Positions 21,101 to 30,497 of a stretch of 30,497 bases of DNA are shown here, piece by piece (within the stretch, counting starts at the first letter, position 1; each line of letters starts with the position of its first letter). The translations under genes were made by a program, and so were the position numbers. Origin of the DNA: Leucogyrophana mollusca. Taxonomy: Eukaryota; Basidiomycota; Agaricomycetes; Boletales. The notes beneath the pieces are model-generated. The model saw only the letters and a program-made list of their open reading frames with translations, ran no database searches and was not told the origin of the DNA. The DNA is taken from positions 1 through 30,497 of the forward strand of contig MU266619.1 in the NCBI GenBank assembly GCA_021014945.1, in the 5' to 3' direction.

Positions 21101-21431
21101 CTTGGGGGCCGACGAGCTCCAGCAAGGCACCCACACCGCGAGCTACCTCTACGCTCGCGCGACGAAGGCTGTGAGCCTTGTCCCCGCGGCATACTATGCG
21201 GATCTGGCGTGCGAGAGGGGCCGGTGCTATATAAACGACTTCTTGAACTCGGAGGACAAGGCGAGCACTTCGGGCGGGTCGAGTAAGGGGCAGGGACAGG
21301 GACAGGCGAAAGGGAAGGGCATGAGAAAGGCGGATAAAGAGGAGGAGAAAAAGCGCGTGTTTGAGAGTGCTCTTTCGATGTGGGGAGAGGGGGTCCATGC
21401 GGACTTGAGGGGGAGCATGTTTTACATCTAG
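18174..21431 (+). CDS. AGO: Argonaute protein (AGO), DEDD slicer type
   Basis: Six exons (18174-18862, 18928-19403, 19462-20510, 20564-20671, 20725-20951, 21011-21431) give 989 aa, all in phase. Residues 1 to about 72 are a Gly/Arg/Pro-rich tail. The N domain follows, then PAZ (about 290-425, with FFKCDEFGGGNISVENYF and PAELCEIEPGQ), MID (about 525-680) and PIWI (about 690-985). Argonautes load small RNAs and, with a full tetrad, cut the paired target. The tetrad is complete: D697 (VVGMDVTHPG), E738 (the glutamate finger), D770 (VYRDGVSEGQF) and D914 (AAYYADL), the last being Asp where human AGO2 has His. E738 is the final codon before intron 3. MID keeps Y626 and K630 and the LKLNTKLGG lysines for the guide 5' phosphate, but has Ile at 642 where human AGO2 has Gln. 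Intron 4 starts with GC. The C-terminus ends MFYI, as is normal for the family. It implies RNA interference in this fungus. Confidence 0.97.
18186..18385 (+). repeat. GGN/RGG low-complexity tract encoding the AGO N-terminal tail
   Basis: About 200 bases are dominated by GGTGGT, GGCGGC and GGGGGCCCTCC-type units. They encode RGG, GGPPR and poly-Gly runs at about residues 5-72. Such tails in animal, plant and fungal Argonautes are sites for arginine methylation and RNA or Tudor-protein contact; that role here is inference. The tract is likely to vary in length between strains and to be hard to assemble. Confidence 0.85.
20672..20724 (+). other. GC-AG intron in AGO (intron 4)
   Basis: The donor reads AG|GCAAGC and the acceptor TTATTCAG|G, 53 nt. 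Removing it joins YRDGVSE to GQFDTVL, one of the most conserved strings in PIWI domains. No GT donor nearby restores this string. Confidence 0.93.
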
Positions 21432-21779
21432 GGAGAACTCAAAAAGTGTTTGTATGGTTATGTGTATCTGTATGACGCTGCTCTGTATTTTGGTTTCATT
21501 GACTCTTAACGTTGGCATTGGGCAAGATGATATAAGATAGCACGGGGCTGACGGACGTACGATACAATTATACGACTGACAGGAGATAATACGCAGGTCA
21601 GCGTGTGAGCATGAAGTGAAGGAATGGTTGGATAACGCATACGAAGCAGCGGGAACGGGCCGGTGGCGCGACGGAGAGATTACACGACATAGCACGAAGG
21701 GCGAAAGCACAAGGAGCAAAATTACGTGCCCCAGGGGGCGCCAAGAAAGGAACGAGCAACAAAAATTGTAGCATACCAT
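21432..21779. other. Convergent 3' spacer between AGO and the EOS1-type gene
   Basis: Both flanking genes end here, so the spacer holds the two 3' ends. Nothing else is seen. The closeness (348 bp) leaves room for overlapping 3' UTRs. Confidence 0.5.
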
Positions 21780-23410
21780 CTAACATCCCCACACCTCTCG
21801 CCTCCATGCGCTCACCCACGCCATGACAACGTATAAGCACCCCGCAGGAAGCAGACACGCCCTGCCCACAACACCCCAGTCCCACCGGCGCCCGCTTGGC
21901 TTGGGCTTCTGTTTCCTCAGCTCGTCAGCTGCGCCGTGGAGGTTCACCTTTGAGGACTTGGCTTTATCATAAGCCAAGGAAAGGGACGATGAAGACGCTG
22001 AAGACGACTGAAGGAGATTGCTCGTCACCCATATCTGTACGCTTCGAGAGATGCATGTCGTCGTGCCTATTATGGCCCAGCAGACGTCTGGGCGGATGGT
22101 GGTCCATCGAAGGAGCGCGCTGTCCAGAATGCTTAGGCTTCCTTCGAAGCTCGTATCGGTGTGTGAACCAAGTCCGCCAAGGACACCCAGCGTGGCGTGC
22201 GTCGCCGGCCAGCATATTGCCTGCAGTGCGAGGAGGCGGATAAGCGTCGAGAGAGGGGGATAGTATGCTTGCCAGCGATGCAGAAGACCTGTTGTGAGGC
22301 TGAGACACTGGTGGGCTGTGAGGAGGGTCTAGAATGTACCATATAAGCGTGCTGGTGATCTAGAGTGTCACTGTGAGACATACCCACAACACGGCGACAA
22401 AGTAATCGCCTCTATCGGGTAATGTCTGGCGGCCCCAACCGGACAACTCAGTTGTCCTTGGAGGATCATGGTTGTGCCCCCAAGAGTCAAGTTGACTCCC
22501 CGGGGGCTGATATATACACCATGCATTGATGCATGCACCCAAGACAGCGGGTACGACTGATAAAAGACGTGATGATTCGAAGAGGAGCGCGTTGAGAATG
22601 CTCGGTGGGATGAGGGGCTCTGATGCGGGTAGGATGCGTGTTGTAGGAAGGTGCCGTGGCTAAGTGATCATAGATTCATGATTACTTCATCTTTGTTGGC
22701 GTGTGTGGAAGTTGGCTATCACTCACTGGTTCGTCTGCCTCCGTCTCGGTTTCACCTGCACCAAGCTGTCCAGGTGCTGTCGTTATCTGACGAGTCTTCG
22801 CCTTTCCTCGCCATCCAAAACCATTGCCGAACAAGGCACGTAAACCAGTCGAGCGCGACTCGTTCGTGTTACGCGATAAACGGGCGGCACTTTGTCTGCG
22901 CAAGTCATGTGCGCTTCTAGTACGTCTAGCTGTGTATATTACACTGTCTTCTTCCTCCTCCTCCTCGTGACTTTCTTGTGCTGGTTGCTCGTAATGGAAA
23001 TCGCGCTCATGAGGACGAGGATGGTGTTGAGAACGCATCCGGAGGGTAGTGGGTGATGGCGGCGGGCTGGTGTATAGGAGCGGCGTTGACGCCGATTTCT
23101 TAGGTGAATTAGGGCTGGTGTGCGACGGCGAGACGGGGTCGGACGGCGGGCTACGCCGGCACGAGTGGTGGTGGTCGGCAGACTCGTGGGTGTCGGCGGG
23201 TGTGAAGACAAGCTCCGACAGCGGCGTACACGGCGGTCGGGAATGCGATTTTGGCGCGATAAGTGAAGACGAAGACGACGAGCTGTGAGCCGGCGACGCT
23301 GCAGGCGTTAGTTTGAGATGCTGCGACGACCGGCGTCTCGAGGGTGCCTTGCTCGCTGGGGCGCTCAGCGAGCTCGTGCTAGAGCTCATCGCGGAAACCG
23401 TTGAGCTCAA
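21780..23410 (-). CDS. EOS1: EOS1-type N-glycosylation membrane protein
   Basis: Three exons (23410-22727, 22659-22384, 22328-21780) give 502 aa. Donors are GTGAGT and GTATGT; acceptors are CTTAG and TTCTAG. Residues 1 to about 220 are a disordered Ser/Pro-rich region with acidic EEEEEED and basic SRRRSS patches. The core starts with RLLSVVPAVLGACINAW, then DRGDYFVAVLW, LTTGLLHRWQAYYPPLSTL, LLALQAICWPATHATLG and CWAIIGTTTCISRSVQIWV. This order, and the WPATH and SRSVQIWVTSN signatures, are what I know of fungal EOS1, an ER multi-pass protein needed for normal N-glycosylation and oxidative-stress tolerance in yeast. A final hydrophobic segment (ACLLPAGCLYVVMAWVSAW) ends the protein. The long disordered N-terminus is longer than in yeast. 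Neighbour AGO is convergent and functionally unrelated as far as I can see. Confidence 0.85.
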
Positions 23411-24389
23411 CGACGATAAGCTGCTGCGATAATAGTACTCACCTCACCTTAACTTCGAAAGTCAACGTGCTTTAGAGTTTGTCTCGAACTCTGACGTAGA
23501 ATTCCACAGAAAAAGGCCGGTGCTAGCTTAGGTTCACTTCCTATTCAGGATATGTCAGCGGCTTCTAGCCGATACCTCGCCGCTTCCCAGCTTGTATCTC
23601 TTCTCTTCCTTGACTCAGTTCGTCTCATTGCGTCCAAGCCCTATGTCTCGATTCACCTGAAGCCTATAAGGTAGGTGAGTCCGATCTTCATACTCAGCAA
23701 GCCTACTTGCAGATTGCGGTTTTTTCCCGGGATGCATTCCAAGGAACCGGTATCCATTGAGCCATGGACTGTGGTCGACGACTCTAAGACAACTCGTGGA
23801 TACCGTAACTTGGGCTCTTGCTTAGGCTGCAGTGGCTCAGAATCAAATCCATGGTCACCCACATCATTCATGAAACCTATCTAACACCATTGTGTCAAAG
23901 CTTCCCATAAATTGCCCACCGAATGGGTAATTGTCCCCGCACCTCTGGAGGCGCTGGCACACAAGGACGCGGAAATGACATGACATTAAAGGCTGACGTG
24001 TGGCTACTGTCTGCTTTCTAAGTATATCTTTTCGACGAGGCACCGTACCCCCATTCAACCGTGACCTTAGGCGTCTCTGCAGCTTACGCGTCATGGGTTT
24101 AGTTTTACCCATATTGACCCAGCGCGCGCCTTGACTTCATTGGCGCTTCAAGAACGCAAATTCGATGTTGAACTCAATACCTCCTTCGAGCCCCCCCATA
24201 GCCTTCCGGTATGATATTGCCATACATCCAGGCTGTGTAGTTCAAGTACTGTCAGCCAATGCTTCTCAGGCGGACACATTGCCCGTACATACCAATCAAA
24301 CTGCCCTGGCTGCTCCCCGCTTGAGTTGCCATCGCACCTGTTAGCTCTTTAAAAGATGGCATCCCTCTCTTCTGTCATCCTCACGAAAC
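23411..24389. other. Divergent intergenic region
   Basis: This region lies between the EOS1-type gene (minus) and the small secreted protein gene (plus) and must contain both promoters. A TTTAAAAG box at about 24346 lies some 40 bases before the ATG at 24390 and could serve as a TATA-like element. No coding sequence I can support. Confidence 0.4.
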
Positions 24390-25081
24390 ATGTTCTCAAA
24401 GGCTTCCCTCCTCTCAGCCTCTCTCTCTATTCTCACCGTATCCGCTCTCACAACCCTCCAAGGGCGGGAAACCGTGGTTTGTGAGACCGTACACACTGGC
24501 ACTGTTCGTCTGTTCTCCCTCGACCAGAGCCAGGCGCCTCTGCCAACAACAGGGGCCAACGTCTCGCTGTACTACGATTCCGAGGCTAGCGCTTTCCTCA
24601 TTGAAGGCAACGCAGGAAGGGAAACTCAGTTCGAGTTTCAGCAATGTTCGTGCATCCCCCATCCCTCGACGTGTGACTGAAAACCAATGCTTTGCGCTTG
24701 TAGGCAACAGCTCGTACACGGGTTACACCCAGACGTCTTCGATTAGCTACGGTACGCTTGTCCCTGTAGGACAAGAGGCGTGCATGGCTGCTGCCCTCGG
24801 CGCGTCATCGGGCCCGCCCTACCTCCTGTTAAACAACCAGTGCACGTTCTGGGGTGGTGACTATGACTTGACTTTGTATTGGGTGCGCGTGCACCCCCTA
24901 TGCCCACACCCTCGGCAGTATTTTGCTAACTCGTCCTCCCTAGGCCTTCAACCACGAGGACATGGCACTCAACTTCCTTGGCGTGACCTCTACAGGAGGG
25001 ACATATAATGACGATGGGTACACAACGTACACGACTGTGCTCAATGCCTATGATGGTCAACAAGCGATCGAAGGTATGTAG
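24390..25081 (+). CDS. Small secreted protein, four cysteines, function unknown
   Basis: Three exons (24390-24645, 24704-24882, 24944-25081) give 190 aa in phase. Donors are GTTCGT and GTGCGC; acceptors are TTGTAG and CCCTAG. A signal peptide is clear (MFSKASLLSASLSILTVSAL). The mature part has four cysteines (VVCET, QQCNSS, EACMAA, NQCTFW), which could form two disulfides; the second is created by the first exon joint, which supports the splice. NVS and NSS are N-glycosylation sequons. The C-terminal half is rich in Gly, Thr and Tyr. The end is uncertain: GGTATGTAG is either the last codons plus stop or an intron donor. The layout resembles small secreted proteins of wood-decay and symbiotic basidiomycetes, but no family is recognised. 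Confidence 0.68.
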
Positions 25082-25430
25082 TCGTCCCAGGTTCGGTATG
25101 ACCATGTGCAGATGATCGTGGGCTTGACCTTTGATAGTGGCTGCTTACGCCGGAGAACCGCCTGCAGAGCTTCTTCGGCTCGCCTTTATTGACTGAAGTT
25201 AATGATCGTAGTTTGGGAGCGATTTTGGTTATCCTTTGGGTAAAGCAAGGAGAGATCGGACGTCTGTCGGATATCGGATTGCTTGTGCTTCATAGCCGCT
25301 GAGTTTGAAATGACAAGTTCCCATCCCGAGTTCCGAACGCCATCCGCCGTCTGCAACGATTCTAAATGCTTGATCTCATGTAAAGCTACACAACGTTCAT
25401 TTCTTACCATCGGAGGGCGCGTCAGTCTAC
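25082..25430. other. Spacer before DPH2
   Basis: Between two plus-strand genes. It should hold the DPH2 promoter. No further element is recognised. Confidence 0.4.
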
Positions 25431-27596
25431 ATGTCGACAGATCCGCTAAGTTCAGCTTTCTCCGCCGCGGGCGATGACGCCATCACACGCACCATCGACA
25501 TCGCAGAAGACCCATCTGCTCAACGCCTGCCTGTGTTCGATTTCGCAGATTTCTATGAGATCGAGAGGACCGCTTCTGCTATCCTCGATGGGGACTTCAA
25601 AAGGGTAAGTCATAACGCTGCACGCGACGGAAATATAACGTAGATGATTCAGGCAAGTCTAGGTGGCATTGCAGTTTCCTGATGAACTTTTGCCCGACTC
25701 TGTTCCAATTTATCGACTTCTGAAGAAACGGGTAGGCGAGGGACATGATTTGTATGTCCTCGCGGACACGTCTTATGGCAGGCAGGTACTTCTTCGCGCT
25801 CTCCGAGCTGGTTGTTGACTTTGTGAATCGATCATCGACTCATAGTTGCTGCGTCGACGAAGTGGCCGCGCAGCATGTCGATGCGGACATGATCGTGCAC
25901 TATGGGCGCGCCTGTATGAGCCAGTACGCTTGAATTTGCTTTCAGCCTCCATGGAACTAAACATTCCTACCTCAATCAGGACATCCAGGTTACCCGTCGT
26001 GTATGTTTTCGGAAGAAAACTGATTGACGTGGATGTCTGCGTGAATAAATTGGCGGGCCTTATAACGACCTCCATTTCCTCGGGTGCAAGCGAATCGCAG
26101 AGGCAGATAGTACTACGTCATGACGTTGCGTATTCATATCGAGCAGGTGAGCTGTATCATCTACACGTGGTGAAACTACCTCTCAGCCCATTTACAGACG
26201 AGATAGTGAACCAGCTTAGGTCGAAGGTCGAAGCTGTCGGTGTTGCTGTTCTATACCACCAAGTACCCACACGACTTGACCCACCACCTGCATCCACCCC
26301 TTCAGAATCAAATGGAGACAGCAAGACTTCTGAGCCGAATCACGAACATTCTGATCTAGAACCAAATTTAGTCGCAGAAAGCAGTTACACAATCATCTAC
26401 ATCGGCGGGGAAAGTCTCGGGCTCACCAATCTGCTCATGACACACTCGTCGTGCGAGGTGCGAGCTAATGCACGGCATAGCCAGTTCAACGGAGGTTGAG
26501 AGTCTGAGCAGGTGCACTCCTACGACCCATCGACAGGCGTGGTGCGGCAAGAATCAGGACGCACGAACAAGCTCCTCATGCGGCGGTACGCGACAGTGCA
26601 GAAAGCACGCGATGCAGATGTATTTGGCATCCTTGTCGGAACTTTAGGTGTCGGTAAGCCCACTGTGTTTCTTCTGGTCTTCAGTACAGTAACGTCCCTT
26701 GCCCACCTCGGCCCCTCCCCTGAAAAGCATCATACCTCCCGCTCATTTCCCACCTCAGAAAACTCCTCGCGCGCGCTCGGAAGAAAAGCTACACGATTAG
26801 TGTAGGGAAGCTCAACCCCGCCAAATTGGCAAATTTCATGGAGGTCGAGTGTTTTGTGCTCGTGGCATGTCCTGAGAACAGCATCATCGAGGCAAAGGTC
26901 CGTCCACTTGCGTATGGTTAATGACGATTGTACCGACTCTCGTCACTTTGAAGGAATTTTTCAAACCGATAATCACACCGTTTGAATTGGAAGTGGCACT
27001 GCAGGCTGAGGGCACGTGGAGCGGGCGTTACGTGCTGGATTTTGGAAGAATCTTGGCCGAGCACAATAGAGAAAGTGACCTGACACGTAAGACATCCATA
27101 GCGTCTGTGATTTCGAAAGGAAGAACTGAGGCGGTCCGCTGTGTTTTGGTTTTACCTCAGCCGACGGTAACGAAGATGAAGAGGAGCAAGATCCAGATCG
27201 ACCGACGTTCTCACTGGTCACCGGGCAGTACAGACACGCCAAGCGTTACGGGGGTGAGGATCCATTCCCGCGATACTTTGTCCCACTAAGCCCAACCCAC
27301 CTGCACAGATGGCGGATCTCAGAGTGAAGACACAAGCAACGATCCTACTGCCGTCATACTCCGGAATCAGGATGGAACAGTCTCGAGATTGGCGGATAGC
27401 GCAGCTGGCACGTCTCCCTTCGCTTTCCGGAGATATCTAGTATTGACGATATGTACCAGCCATCTTCCTGCAGTCACGGACATACCAGGGACTGGAAGCC
27501 AGGATCGGAGAAGACGCGCCGAGTATCTTGGAGCAAGGGCGAAGTGGTATCGCTCGTGGGTACGCTGATGATCATCAACCAAATCGTCCATCATAA
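25431..27596 (+). CDS. DPH2: 2-(3-amino-3-carboxypropyl)histidine synthase subunit 2, DPH2
   Basis: Eleven exons (25431-25604, 25663-25781, 25846-25923, 25980-26146, 26198-26457, 26512-26653, 26728-26897, 26954-27086, 27161-27253, 27309-27439, 27474-27596) join in phase to give 529 aa, normal for DPH2. With DPH1 it forms the iron-sulfur radical enzyme that carries out the first step of diphthamide synthesis on elongation factor 2. Landmarks in order: [158 protein letters not shown] and [20 protein letters not shown]. Candidate metal-binding or conserved cysteines are C99/C100, C121 and C361. Residues around 220-250 and 410-430 are acidic low-complexity loops. Intron 2 starts with GC. The acceptor of intron 6 (GAAAAG) lacks a pyrimidine tract but is fixed by the VASYLPLI motif. 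Confidence 0.95.
25782..25845 (+). other. GC-AG intron in DPH2 (intron 2)
   Basis: The donor reads AG|GCAGGT and the acceptor ACTCATAG|T. It splits the serine codon of DTSYGSCCVDE. The GT six bases downstream would leave the wrong phase for the conserved CCVDEVAA block. Confidence 0.85.
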
Positions 27597-27731
27597 CCCG
27601 ATAGTCCCTTGGCATCCTGATTGTGGGATGGCTAATCTTGTCTATTCGAACACTCTACAACACAAAACAAAGCTGCATAAAATCACAGGTCTAATTCAAG
27701 TTATCTTCGATCATGAGCAAGTTTGCATAGG

Positions 27732-27965
27732 TCAGTGTGGTCTGTCCTTCAGGAATGATTTTCGGGCCCGGATGTTTATCGTAAATGTCTCAACGGTACT
27801 ATTCTTCTGTTTACTTGCCCTTCTAAACGGTCTCGCCGTCGGCTGATTCTGGAGATTATCGATGTCATCCCCGATCGCTGTGTTTGGGATATCGCGGGTG
27901 AATGCGATAGCCAACATCTGAGTAGCATTGTCCGAGTCGTCAACGAGTATGGACATGACGTTAGG
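27732..27965 (-). pseudogene. Relic of the C-terminal end of a DUF6533-type membrane protein
   Basis: On the minus strand VDDSDNATQMLAIAF echoes VEDSDDATQMDTIAF of the intact gene just downstream (28152-29925), in the same orientation and followed by its own short tail. Upstream of this block no membrane segments of the family can be read, and the sequence between the two copies (27966-28150) has no coding pattern. I infer a tandem duplicate that lost everything but its tail. Confidence 0.6.
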
Positions 27966-28151
27966 TACGTTAGAGTTCGGTGTCTAGCTAATATTACAAG
28001 CCGCGATCAGATCGAATGTCCTCTGTTTAAACCTGAGTGGCAAAGGTTAAATGAGTCACTTCCCAGACCATATTCTCATCGTCAGCAACATACTTCGCAT
28101 GTCACAAAAACGACCCCCAGCTGAACCTATGACCTCTGCAAGCAACTTGTT

Positions 28152-29925
28152 TTAGACATCTTCCGTGATAGTCGTGGCCCCATCGGTCCCATCAGTCGTT
28201 TTCACAACACCTAACTCAAACGCGATAGTGTCCATTTGAGTAGCATCGTCCGAATCTTCAACGAGCCGGGCATGACGTTCTTTAAAGCTGAGGACCAGGT
28301 GCGGAACGAGCAGGTACTCTTGTACGTCGATGAAGACCCCGGTAAGAGAGGAGTATATAAAACTCCCCACCACGGCCTGGTTTTCCGATGAGCAAGCCAG
28401 AAACCCAGTAGCGTGAATGCTCCCACTCACGCTGTTGGTAGCTAAGTCATTTGCCAGTTTAAAAGCGCTTGTCAAAAGGAGCCTGGTTGATGGGGAAAAT
28501 GTGAGCGGCATTGGTACACTCTCCTTGGCAGGGAGGGTACTAACAGAAAGAAATAGATGGTGTTGTCCTTTACCAGAATCGACAGGAATTCGTTGACTTT
28601 CCAGGTGTTGGATGACCTCCTAGCTTCCAAAAGATGACGCACAAAACACGCCCCTGCTAAAATGAACAGGAGGAGGGCGAAGAGGAATTGCGGAAGGATG
28701 GCGAACTCAGGTAAATTCGAGTTGTAACTATACCCGCAGTTGAACGTGTTGCCGATTATGAACTCCATTGCTGTTGAGAAGGTGGGTAATTTGAGCATGT
28801 TAGGGTATTCTTAATGCAGCTTACTAGTAAGTTGGCCCACGGGACCGAAATAAAGCGCTTCGATCGTCACGTATGAGATGACTTGCGCCAGTAAAGCCAC
28901 AACGAGAACGGTCAGAATTTTTTTCGACCGCCCGTACATGGCATAAATCCGTAAGATCATGATTACTACACACAGGTAAGCAATCACAGATATTTCTCAG
29001 TCAGGTTGAGGTATTCGTGAGTGAGGTGACATTGCATACCACGGTACGCCAGCTGGCTTGTGAAAACTATCCATGTCTGGGCGGTTAATACTGACAAGCC
29101 TAAGTACCGCTACAGTAAGAGGGTGTCAGCGGTGATATGCGCGCGAGCCCACGTACATCTGTACATATGTCGAACGGTTCGTCAAAGAACCACGACATCG
29201 TCAACATGAATATCTCAAGCTCGATTTCGGGATAATACAAACGTCTACAGAAATCTGAATGTTGGCATTCATTACTCGGGATATTCGGCCCGCACTCACC
29301 GAAGGGGGCCGAGGTATATTCTGAAGGCTCCCTGTGAAGAGTCTTGAGGATGGCAACACGAAGGAAATATTGACATGGCCTCACAGAAAAAGGTTCTAAG
29401 AATCGCGGTAGATATGAGCCTGATTACACAGTGATCACTCTCGAGAACTCACATCACAGTACCAATAGTGGTGAATCGGCCCTAACAAACAGAAAATCAA
29501 AATCGCGCATGTGGTAATTTAACGGCACGAACGATGATATATAGCGCCGACATAAGAGACCGCGGTGCTTTCTAGGAATCTGTAAGTTGTCGTATATGTC
29601 GCATTTTGCCTTGACTTGCCCAGATCAAATCAACCTGCATAAATTCAAGTCAGCTCCGGGGCAAGCCAACGAGATCGAATGCATACTTCTCGTGAAAAAG
29701 TAATCACTAATTGCTGCGGGTCAGCTCACATCTGCGAGAATGCAGAGCCTTCATACGAACCATAATCATAGAAAATCACGACCGGCGTTACAACTGCAGG
29801 CCACATCGATGTCGACGCCTCAAGGCAAGACAGAGAGCAGACGAACCAATGAAATAGTCCTCTATGGACTGGCCTTCTAGGGTCGGCCACCAATCAGGCG
29901 AGTACGGAATCACAACGGAAGACAT
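28152..29925 (-). CDS. Multi-pass membrane protein of the DUF6533-type basidiomycete family
   Basis: Well-supported 5' exons are 29925-29847, 29793-29761, 29706-29687 (20 nt), 29634-29620 (15 nt), 29571-29533 and 29481-29453. They encode WPTLEGQSIEDYFI, VVTPVVIFYDYVITFSREVD and LIWKAPRSLMSALYII, which is the DUF6533 pattern (YD..L-T...E..-IW). Well-supported 3' exons are 28965-28825 (LRIYAMYGRSKKILTVLVV), 28770-28545 (NCGYSYN, a membrane span, WKVNEFLSILVKDNTIYFF), 28482-28431 and 28376-28152 (LVLSFKERHARLVEDSDDAT). The middle, about 29452-29035, is not resolved; one exon around 29095-29042 (LTAQTWIVFTSQLAYR) is likely. The protein should have about seven spans. The family is very common in Agaricomycetes and its function is unknown. 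An alternative start lies at 29976. Failure to resolve the middle leaves open that this copy is damaged there. Confidence 0.7.
29572..29619 (-). other. GC-AG intron in the DUF6533-type gene
   Basis: Read on the minus strand the donor is TGG|GCAAGT and the acceptor TTCCTAG|AAA, 48 nt. Removing it gives EVDLIW-KAPRSLMSALY, the family's conserved run. The GT three bases further in would shift the frame out of that run. Confidence 0.72.
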
Positions 29926-29976
29926 GATCGATATTGCCGAGGAAAGAGAGGTGGGATGGTGTAAGGAGATACCCAC

Positions 29977-30497
29977 AACTCTTATAGCTATGAGGAGCGA
30001 CCACCGAGCAAGTCGCGTTTCTCTTTCTTGCCATCACAATTATGATGGCGGATTTTGAGGAACCGGCGTTTGTAGATAGGTAATCAGCTCACGCCGGCAT
30101 GGGCTGTGTTGCACCTTGTGGACCTTGAATACCGAAGCTGAAGGGCGGTGAGTGTACAAGCCATAAAAATGATAATTGCATCGCCGATTAGGCAGCGAAC
30201 TGCGATTCTCTCGGTTGGTATCAAGATCCGGGTACGCACTAGGATGAATGAGGTTTGTGCGGCTGACTAGTTGATCCTCGTGGAGCTGGCTGAGTGGCTC
30301 GGGCGGCCGTTATGTAAATAATATGTTGCCGAGGAGTGGCCGGTACCCTGTTCCAGCTCGGGGTTCTTTCGGGTGCCAAGCTCGAGAATCTCTCGAATCC
30401 GAGCACGGATCAATTACATACACCCCGAAGGACCTTGACCACCCCTCCGAAAAAACAAAGAAAAGGTCGTCCGGGAGCATTAAAATGGTATATAAGA
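29977..30497. other. 5' flank of the DUF6533-type gene, no gene seen
   Basis: No coding pattern, tRNA or repeat that I can defend. Around 30280-30410 there are several short CTCGG/CGAGC-containing stretches that may pair weakly, without a clear hairpin. Confidence 0.35.

Noticed and set aside
14231..21431. A possible RNA-silencing gene cluster around AGO
   Set aside because: Neighbours are a membrane glycoprotein of unknown function and an N-glycosylation protein; no Dicer, RNA-dependent RNA polymerase or other silencing gene is visible in the window.
30380..30415. A tRNA-like stretch containing TCGAATCC
   Set aside because: No matching acceptor stem, D-arm or anticodon arm could be drawn around it.

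Overview
This window looks like nuclear DNA of a mushroom-forming basidiomycete (Agaricomycetes; a polypore-type genome is my best guess). The reasons are dense short introns of about 50-75 nt, GT/GC-AG splice sites with CT(G)A-type branch sites, and several protein families typical of that group. All gene models below were built by hand by joining exons so that family motifs and codon phase agree; no database was searched.

Layout. 0-2 kb: a minus-strand casein kinase 1 (CK1)-like gene with frameshifts and altered catalytic motifs, plus a decayed duplicate of its 3' end. 2-5.3 kb: mostly gene-poor, with a possible broken minus-strand gene at 3.3-3.5 kb. 5.5-8.0 kb: two minus-strand genes, one unknown (297 aa) and one SigF-like NTF2-like protein (247 aa). 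8.4-10.0 kb: a minus-strand secreted A1 aspartic protease, seven exons, 407 aa. 10-14.2 kb: gene-poor, holding two relic pieces of an OMA1-like M48 metalloprotease in scrambled order and one copy of a repeat that also lies at 8.2 kb. 14.2-16.9 kb: a plus-strand nine-exon membrane glycoprotein of unknown function (677 aa), followed by coiled-coil exons.

18.2-21.4 kb: the most notable gene, a complete plus-strand Argonaute (six exons, 989 aa) with a full DEDD slicer tetrad and a glycine/arginine-rich N-terminus. 21.8-23.4 kb: a convergent EOS1-type N-glycosylation protein (502 aa). 24.4-25.1 kb: a small secreted Cys-containing protein (190 aa). 25.4-27.6 kb: DPH2 of diphthamide biosynthesis, 11 exons, 529 aa. 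27.7-29.9 kb: a relic and a mostly intact copy of a multi-pass membrane protein of the DUF6533-type family.

The genes do not form an obvious pathway cluster. What links them is genome style: micro-exons, at least three GC-AG introns each supported by an invariant protein motif, and repeated duplication followed by decay (CK1, OMA1-like and DUF6533-type). No transposon with recognisable coding domains, no tRNA or rRNA gene and no CRISPR array was seen.
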